64,000 nucleotides of DNA, taken from positions 86,924,867 through 86,988,866 of the forward strand of contig NC_079136.1 of assembly GCF_945859705.1 (NCBI RefSeq), written 5' to 3'. Origin of the DNA: Episyrphus balteatus (Eukaryota; Arthropoda; Insecta; Diptera; Syrphidae). Position 1 is the stretch's first letter, and every line of letters starts with the position of its first letter. Below, one piece after another: positions 56,950 through 64,000 of this stretch. The notes below the pieces were generated by a model that made no database searches, was not told the origin of the DNA, and worked only from the letters and a program-made list of their open reading frames with translations. The position numbers and the translations under genes are program-made.

Positions 56950-57735
56950 TATATTATATTAAAAACAAAAATTGCCATGGATAAAATATTTTTATTCAAA
57001 GTCTCATGGTCTCATTTTAAAGCTTGTATTTACTTTGAATTGTTGGTAAAAACATAAAAATGCATACGATAGTGTTACCGCTATCTGCCAATAAATTGCA
57101 CTTCATATTTGTTTTAATGTCAAATTTTCCAGATACTCTCTGTTTTAATTTCAGTTTTTTTTTCTTCAACGATAGTATTAGCGTTGTCTGTCAATGAATT
57201 GCACTTAATTTTTTTTAAATGTTAAATTTTCCAGATAATTTGTATTTTAATTTCAGTTTTTTTTTTCCTTACATACTTCATTTATGTTGGATGGATGGAA
57301 CCAACTAACGGATTTTTGAGTTCTTAGCATTGACTTAAAGCTTTTGTTTCAAGCTTTTCAATGGTACCATTAACATTCATGTATGTCGATTACTTCACAA
57401 CCAATTATCGTTTTTACAGAAGGCAAAATTTGATTCCATTTTTTTGCTCCTAAGTGTACATCAAAACACAAAGTCAAAAATGTACAAAAAAGTAAACACG
57501 ATGTTTTTTCTTCTTCCCCCTAGTAGCTTGTTTGTATATCTCTCTTTCATTTTTAAAAAAGTATTCGATTTAAAAATCTTGAACAAGACCATGCTTTCAA
57601 TTTTCACAAAATTTTAAAAACAAATACACTCAAACAATATTTTATATCCTTTCTGTAAGGTAGCTCTTCGATCACATAGTTCCTGTCATTTTGCGAAAAA
57701 AAAGCTCTTTTGACAAACAATTAAAATTTCAAATA
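56950..57735. other. Interval without gene
   Basis: Contains a local tandem duplication at 57066-57265; otherwise nothing supported. Confidence 0.5.
57066..57265. repeat. 103-bp tandem duplication
   Basis: ACGATAGTG...AATTGCACTT...AAATTTTCCAGATA...TTTTAATTTCAGTTTTTTT is repeated from 57169 with scattered changes. Confidence 0.75.
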
Positions 57736-58351
57736 CAGTCGATTCCCTATAAGTCGTACTTCCTAGGTAAAACTTTAGGAAACTCTAACTCAAATTTGTT
57801 TAACGTTTTTAATGAAACCGCCTGCAGCAAAAAGATTAAATAGATTCCTCTTAGAGCCAATTTTTCAATCTTCTAATAAACAGTCAGTTAACTGTTCGAC
57901 GAATAAAGTTATTAGGCTCATAAACAGTCAGATAAAAACATTGAATTTTTCAATCAAGAATAATTTATTCTACAGAATAACAAAAAAAAATTGTCAAATT
58001 CAAAAATATTTAAAATTAAACGTCATTTTTATTCATGATTGTTTTTGTTTTCTTGTGTTCCACTGTATTTTTTTTTAAATTCTTTCAAAACAGCTTTGAC
58101 AACTGACACAATATTTTTGTTGAGATTATTCCTTAGAATAATTTTTATTCGTCTCCGAAAGAAGCAGATAGTTTTATTCTTAGGAATAAGCTATATCTGC
58201 TTGTTGAAAAATTGATTTTTTCTCTATCCTTAGGAATAAGTACTAACTGACTGTTTAACTGACTATTGAAAAATTGGCCCTTAGTCGAATTTCTCTCTAA
58301 CTCGAACCAATTTTCGTGTCCTGTGACATTCGACTTAGATGGAGTTGACTG
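57736..58351. mobile_element. pogo/Tigger-like TA-flanked MITE
   Basis: Ends CAGTCGATTCCCTATAAGTC and (reverse complement) CAGTCAACTCCATCTAAGTC are preceded and followed by TA. Pogo/Tigger ends of the CAGTnnA(A/C)TCCnnTnAGTCG type are well known. A second inner inverted pair, GCCAATTTTTCAAT with AACAGTCAGTTAA (57857 and 58250), makes it foldback-like. No transposase. Confidence 0.75.
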
Positions 58352-58359
58352 TAATTTAT

Positions 58360-59540
58360 TTATTTTTAAAAAATTTTTTTATTTGAAATTTCAAAACTTT
58401 AAAAACAAAAGAGGTTTTTTAGTAAATTTTTTTCCAATAGATGTCAGGTAAATATACATGTGATTTTTATATTTTAAGCTTTGTTTACTTTTTCGTACTT
58501 TTTTGACTTTGTGTTTTGATGTAGTTCAGGCTTTACATTAATATTAGTTGTTGTCTAAAGAAATATAACGCATCGTGAGAACATTTCTTAAAGTGTCAAC
58601 ATTTTAATCATCTAACGTTTAAATGGTGCTACCAGCTGTTTTTAAAGTTGACATTATATAGATTTATCATTCCACGCTTATTTGTATGGATAAATTTATT
58701 AAATGTATGTTATTATAAGTTAGATTTAGTTTCATTTATAAGTAGCGTACATCAATTAACCGTCATTCCGGGAACGCTTGTTTTGGGGTATATGTATTTC
58801 GATTGCAAATAATTTAGCAACCCGAACTCCTACAAAATTTTGGTTTTCTGTTATGAATTAAGTCTAAAGAGTCGTTTCTTTTGATGTCTCGTTACATGGA
58901 TTTGGAGAAAATTTTTGAAAATTCCGAATTTTTAGACAAGGGATAATTTTCGAAAATCTTAAAAAAATAAATTTGTAATTTTACTATCTGAATGCATAGG
59001 CCTGTTCACTGTGATCTCATACCTGTAAACCAAAACTGGTTTCGGGACTTTGATCCGAAAATATCTGCTTCCGAATGAAAAAAAAAATATACATATTAAG
59101 ATTAAAACTAAAATTTTATTTTTTTGGTGATATTATGATAAAAAAAACGAGGCCAATACGATATAATCTCAAAAATATCTCGTTTAACTTTGTGAAATAA
59201 AAAATAAAAATCAATTATGGTCAAAATGTCTTCCGGGAACGCTTTAAGAATCTGAATTAATAATGTAGTTTTAGACACACAATTCTGAATGTTTTGGCTT
59301 TTGAGTATTTTTAATCCAGAATCCTATCCCAGTATATCTGTAATAAAAACTTTAATCAAAAAAGTTGCCAAAAAAATAAAAATAAAAAAACTACTTATGG
59401 CCTAGATATTTCGTTCATGCATGTATAGCATTTTTTTTTGTAGAAATTGATTTCTAAACAAGTCATATTTATAGGAAAAATATACGAAAAATTGTGAAAG
59501 AAAGGAAAAAAAACGGAAAAGGCTATTTTTTGGTATACAG
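58360..59540. other. AT-rich interval without gene
   Basis: TTCCGGGAACGCTT-like phrase occurs twice (58767, 59230); no other structure supported. Confidence 0.45.
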
Positions 59541-59543
59541 CTA

Positions 59544-59762
59544 CACTGAGGGAAAAAATAAATTGAAGTTGAAACGTCGTTGTTTCAAAGATGAACTACT
59601 TTGATTTATGTGACTTTAAGATACGAAACCATCAAAAATTAACCTTTTTTCCACTTTGATTTTAAAATGTTCATCTTCAACGCAAAATCATTCCGAATAA
59701 TAGTTAAATCAATGTGGTTTTCATTGATTTTACGTTATTTTATGGTGGCTTTTCCCTCAGTG
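59544..59762. mobile_element. 219-bp TA-flanked MITE
   Basis: Ends CACTGAGGGAAAA and TTTTCCCTCAGTG are perfect inverses, flanked by TA on both sides. No coding. Confidence 0.8.
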
Positions 59763-59785
59763 TAGGTGTTAGGGTGGTTTACAAT

Positions 59786-60375
59786 CTGTAAAAAGGTCAA
59801 AGGTCACAAAACTTTTTATTTAAAAAAACGGTAGGTTTAGACAAAAATTATTTTCTACAAACTTGTAGCTGAGATTATTTTACAAAAAATTGTCATACAA
59901 CATTTCAAACTATCTCATGTAATTTGATTAAAATAACAAATTTAATACAGTAAAATAAGGTGAAAAAAGGGGTAAATCTCGGAATGAATGCTAATAAATT
60001 TTTTTTTGCTCAATATCTTCGTTTTGGCATTCTATAACATACCTCAAAAGTCTAGAAAAATCTAATGTGCGCAAGTCGCGATTTTCAAGGTCAAAGCGCG
60101 AAAGGAGATTTTCAAAATTAGCAATAATAGACAATGATAATATGTACACATATGATACATGTCTTCGAGGTATTTAAAATCACAAATATGAAAATACCAA
60201 GAAAACCAAATGCGAGTTTGAATTGATATAATTTCTAAACGGTGCGTGATAGAAGAAAACTTTGTATAACAATTTTTTGTAAAATAACCTCAGCTACAAT
60301 TTTGTAGAACATTATTTTTTGTCTAAAACCTACTGTTTTTTTTTTTTAAATAAAAAGATTTGTGACCTTTGACTC
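59786..60375. repeat. Inverted repeat of about 140 bp arms
   Basis: 59786-59925 (GGTCAAAGGTCACAAAACTT ... TGTCATACAA) is the inverse of 60245-60375 (TTGTATAACAATTTTTTG ... TTTGTGACCTTTGA). Confidence 0.75.
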
Positions 60376-61475
60376 TTAATAATGGGACTAGCGGACAGAG
60401 GAAACTTGAGGATTTTTTAAAAATTGTATGCCAACAACTTTATACCGAAAATTAGCCTGTTACAACTTTGTTCCTTGAAAAAATCTATTTTTCCTCTGCT
60501 AACTATTAAAAGTTCTGAATTTCCAACTCTCATTTTTGCTTTATGTAAACCGCCTTAAACGAACCAAGTACATTTTAACTCCATCGAGATTTACAAAGGG
60601 ATCGAAAAGTATTTAAAGCTAGCCTCAATACTACATGTAATCGTGGTGAATCTGTTAATTCTGTTGTACGTGTATTAAACTGTAATAACTATAACTGTTA
60701 TACAAAAAATAAAGAATTGCATAATTAATCAATATTTTTTTCTGAACAAACTAATGAGTATTAAGCGGCCCATAGACACCACACTTGTGTGCACACTTGT
60801 GTCGGTGTGCCGGACTGTGTGATGTGTGTAAGCTGGATTGGACACCAATTTTCGGTGTGAGACACGGAGCGAGTAAAATCAAAAGATTTTGATTTTTTTG
60901 TGTCGGTGTCCAACCAAATGCGAGTTTGAAGTGGTATAATTTCTAAACGGTGCGTGATAGAAGAAAACTTTGTATGACAATTTTTTGTAAAATAACCTCA
61001 GCTACAATTTTGTTGATCATTATTTTTTGTCTAAAACCTACCGTTTTTTTTTTAATAAAAACTTTTGTGACCTTTGAGCCTTAATAATAGGACTAGCGGA
61101 CAGAGGAAACTTGAGGATTTTTTAAAAATTGTATGCCAACAACTGTATACCAAAAATTAGCCTGTTACAACTTTGTTCCTTGAAAAAATCTATTTTTTCT
61201 CTGCTAACTATTAAAAGTTCTGAATTTCCAACTCTCATTTTTGCTTTATGTAAACCGCCTTAAACGAACCAAGTACATTTTAACTCCATCGAGCTTTACA
61301 AAGGGATCGAAAAGTAGTTAAAGCTCGCCTCAATACTACATGTAAACGTGGTGAATCTGTTAATTCTGTTATACGTGTATTAAACTGTAATAACTGTAAC
61401 TGTTATAAAAAAATAAAGTGGTGCATAATTAATTAATTTTTTTTTTCTGAACAAACTATAATTAGTATTATGTTC
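60208..61475. repeat. Direct duplication of about 560 bp with an inserted fragment
   Basis: 60208-60770 and 60915-61470 are nearly identical (CCAAATGCGAGTTTGAA, GACTAGCGGACAGAGG, GTAAACCGCCTTAAACGAAC). The 140 bp between them begins TTAAGCGGCCCATAGACACC and ends GTGTCGGTGTCC, and looks like a truncated MITE. Confidence 0.88.
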
Positions 61476-61559
61476 AGTACATACAGACATCAGTGGTACA
61501 CATTTGATGCCGGATTCAGACGGGTTACAATTATTGGAAAAAGAAAAAACTTTAAAAAG

Positions 61560-62010
61560 TGATTTAAAAAAAAAAACCGGAATCAAACCGGAAGTGCACT
61601 TTAAGTTGAAATAAAAAATTGCTGGGTGGAGGTGGACCTACAAAATTAATTTTAGCGCAACAAATTAGCAATTAATTAGCTACAATTTTGGGCATCAAAA
61701 AAATATTAATTTTCCTACTTTCGTCCGCTAACTTCAGTCTTATTTTAGCGAAATTTTGAATAACAAAAAAACTGTTCAAGCTACAAAAACCAAGTTTATG
61801 TAATTGAAAAGCATTTAAAAAGCTACAGATTTGGAGGTCAACTATAAACTCATTAATTTCTATCATTTCAGATTTTGTGCGCTAACTTCAGACTTATTTT
61901 AGCGGAAAATTCAATAATTCAAAAACTATGCGAGCTACAAATTTTTGGTTTGCGCAACAAATTGGCATTTAATTAGCTACATTTAATGAAATAAATTTTT
62001 TTTTGATTCA
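61560..62010. repeat. Interspersed repeat, partner of 36200-36650
   Basis: Same order and orientation as the earlier copy, with few substitutions; see the entry at 35880. Confidence 0.85.
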
Positions 62011-64000
62011 AAATTAAAGGTAATAGCATCTTATTTCAGGACTAAAAGGCTTTTTCGGTCAATTTTTTGACAGTTTCGTCACGCAGCCTCCATTATTTTC
62101 ACAAGCGAAGAAAGTGTGTTTGAGAGTAGGGGAGAGGGGGCCAAATGTAACACTTTTTACTAAAACCGATGGTACTCCTACAAATTTAAAAATAAGTCAA
62201 CCCAACCTTTTTTAAATAAAAGAACCACATTTTAGCTTCAAGTTCCATCATAATTTTTTTTTCAAAACCTAACGGTAATGTTGGAATATAAAGCTTCCAA
62301 AAAAAAAAATCATGTTGTTTCAACCTACCTACGGGGCAAAGTGTAACACATAGCGGGGTAGGTTGTACCAAGAACTAAAAATAAGAAAAAAAAAAATAAC
62401 TTCATTTGTTTATATTTATTTATTTTAATTAGTAATAATAAAAACAAACCTCAGTCATGAAATTTTAGTGCAGATTTCAAAAAAAAGGGATCAAATCCAA
62501 GATTTCGGAGAAGATTTGACTGAAGTCTTAAATTAAAATTAATTGAATTCATAAATTGTTTTATAAGCTTTATAAATTCAAGTGTTCAAAATGTGTTTGC
62601 AATTCCAAAATAAATACAAATTCATTTACAAGCATTCATATCCAGGGTTGTTGGTTATACTAGGTAAAAATTAAGAAATTAGTGGGGTAAGTCGAAAAAA
62701 ATCGTTACGTTGAACGTTAAAGTAAATCTTTCTTCCCTGAAAGTTGAATAAATATGCTCCAAACCGAGAAAGGTTTGAACTCTGGTACTTATTCAAAAAA
62801 TTAGTTTACAATAGTTGATAACAAACAGCATTTGTTGTAATGCAAAATAAATAAAAATAAAATAAACGAAAAATCACAATTCACGTGTAAAAAGTAAAAA
62901 AAGTCGAATGAATACATAATAAGAGGAGTATTTTATCTGAGTCACACTTTAGCAATCATAAATACCTAAGTGAACAAATCTATAGGTAGGTTTTTGCATG
63001 TTACAACTTGCCCCGAAAAAATGTTACAACTAGCCCCAGCATGAAATTTTTCACACAAAATCAATTTGAACAAAAAGTGAAACTGATATAGACATAACAT
63101 TTACACGCAATTAGAGCCAAAACACAAATGCATAGGGTAAAACTATACAATACGCCCCACTTTTTTTGAATCTTCAATAAAACCAAAAAAATAAAGGAAA
63201 ATAATAGTTTTTGTGTTAAATATAGAAAGTATGGTCTTTTTTCTTAGTTTTGTCATATTCATATGTACTAAAATATGTTAGCATATATAATATATAAATC
63301 GTTTAAAAAAAGTTCAAGTGGGGCGTTTTGTAACTCATTTGCTGGGTAAAACGCCCCACACCAGTGACAAAACGCCCCTAAGGAAAAAGGAGGTACAAAT
63401 GTGTTAAATTAGAAAAATTAAATTATTTGATTTTGGAATATAGCATTTTGCGATGCTTTGCGGCCGCAAATGTTGCAATCTTGTATGTATACATGGTAAA
63501 AAAAACTCGTTCAACAGCATATGGCAAGATATGCGCTGAATTCAAAACTTCTTTAAAAACGGTCCTGTAATAATTTTCGTTTTTGACCATAATGGCCGCA
63601 GTGTCGTCCTTTTGTAATTTAATGCAATTCTTAAGCATATAGCAATTAAAAAAAATGTTGATGAGTATTTTACTTCATAATTTACTGGGGCGTATTGCAC
63701 TCACTGTACTGGGGCGTTTTGTAAATTTCGAAGTGCAATACGCGCATGCAAAAACATAGCAACCCAAACTGATTTCAAGGAATTACCAAAAATGAACTAA
63801 GAAGCCCATTTTTTTAACTTTCTAAATATATATATCAATTTGATATGGTCTTTATACTTTCTGAAAAAATAAAATTTTGTCTGCGCTCTCCGCAATATGT
63901 TTTGGTGCCAAATTTTGGTTTTGCAGTTTTTTTTCCTTTCAGGGCACACAGAATACTACAGCTCAATAACACAATTGACGAGCAACTTAAATTAGTTTGA
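62011..64000. repeat. Diverged repeats with GGGGC / TGTAACA and CGCCCCA phrases
   Basis: TGTAACACTTT, GGGGCAAAGTGTAACAC, GTTACAACTTGCCCC, ACGCCCCAC and TGGGGCGTTTTGTAA recur in both orientations (62140-62360, 63000-63040, 63145-63380, 63690-63730). Pattern typical of old interspersed repeats. No gene supported. Confidence 0.5.

Overview
This is eukaryotic, almost certainly insect, DNA: strongly AT-rich, full of short microsatellites, terminal-inverted-repeat (TIR) transposons with clean target-site duplications (TSDs), foldback elements and minisatellites. There is no operon structure and no long real gene. The style of the non-repetitive blocks (CAA/CAG/GTCGTC runs, GAGA tracts) suggests a fly, but order-level placement is an inference.

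The only host coding sequence I can name is a short first coding exon on the minus strand at 3319-3374. It encodes 18 residues (MSQLGTVYATKRRRRNGK) followed by a GTAAGT donor. This matches the N-terminus of the insect aryl hydrocarbon receptor homologue Spineless (ss), just ahead of its bHLH domain. Positions 1-3318 are then the start of the following intron, and the bHLH/PAS exons lie beyond the left edge. Everything to the right is upstream of the start codon: 5' UTR intron and/or upstream regulatory DNA of ss. Non-repetitive, less AT-rich islands (about 2.3-3.2, 13.1-14.9, 21.9-23.0, 32.2-34.1, 36.7-38.9, 43.2-44.0, 47.0-48.7 and 53.1-54.5 kb) are the places to look for its enhancers and promoter.

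The rest is mainly mobile DNA. Supported elements with TSDs: four hAT-type elements with 8-bp TSDs (7496-8873, 9254-12098, 49308-51117, 55898-56940), plus a degraded one (11200-11855) nested inside the second, which itself sits inside a small CACC-ended MITE (9182-12192). Three elements have GGG...CCC ends, 9-bp TSDs and arrays of a short motif in each arm (25621-26464, 46097-46909, 55060-55745). Three foldback MITEs are flanked by TTAA. TA-flanked elements include a pogo/Tigger-like one (57736-58351), a 219-bp MITE (59544-59762) and a 2.26-kb element (23072-25328) that carries what looks like a small intron-containing transcription unit.

Structural DNA is unusual. There is a 10-bp satellite of about 1.4 kb joined to a near-perfect palindrome and a short inverted array of the same satellite (18861-20740). 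A 2.6-kb 11-bp MluI-site minisatellite lies at 28139-30725. A 1.7-kb near-perfect palindrome occupies 41160-42890, with a divergent single-arm relative at about 51960-52250. The long open reading frames over the two satellites are artefacts of repeat periods with no stop codons. LINE fragments occur at 26798-27410 (a 5' end) and 52490-52985 (a 3' tail).
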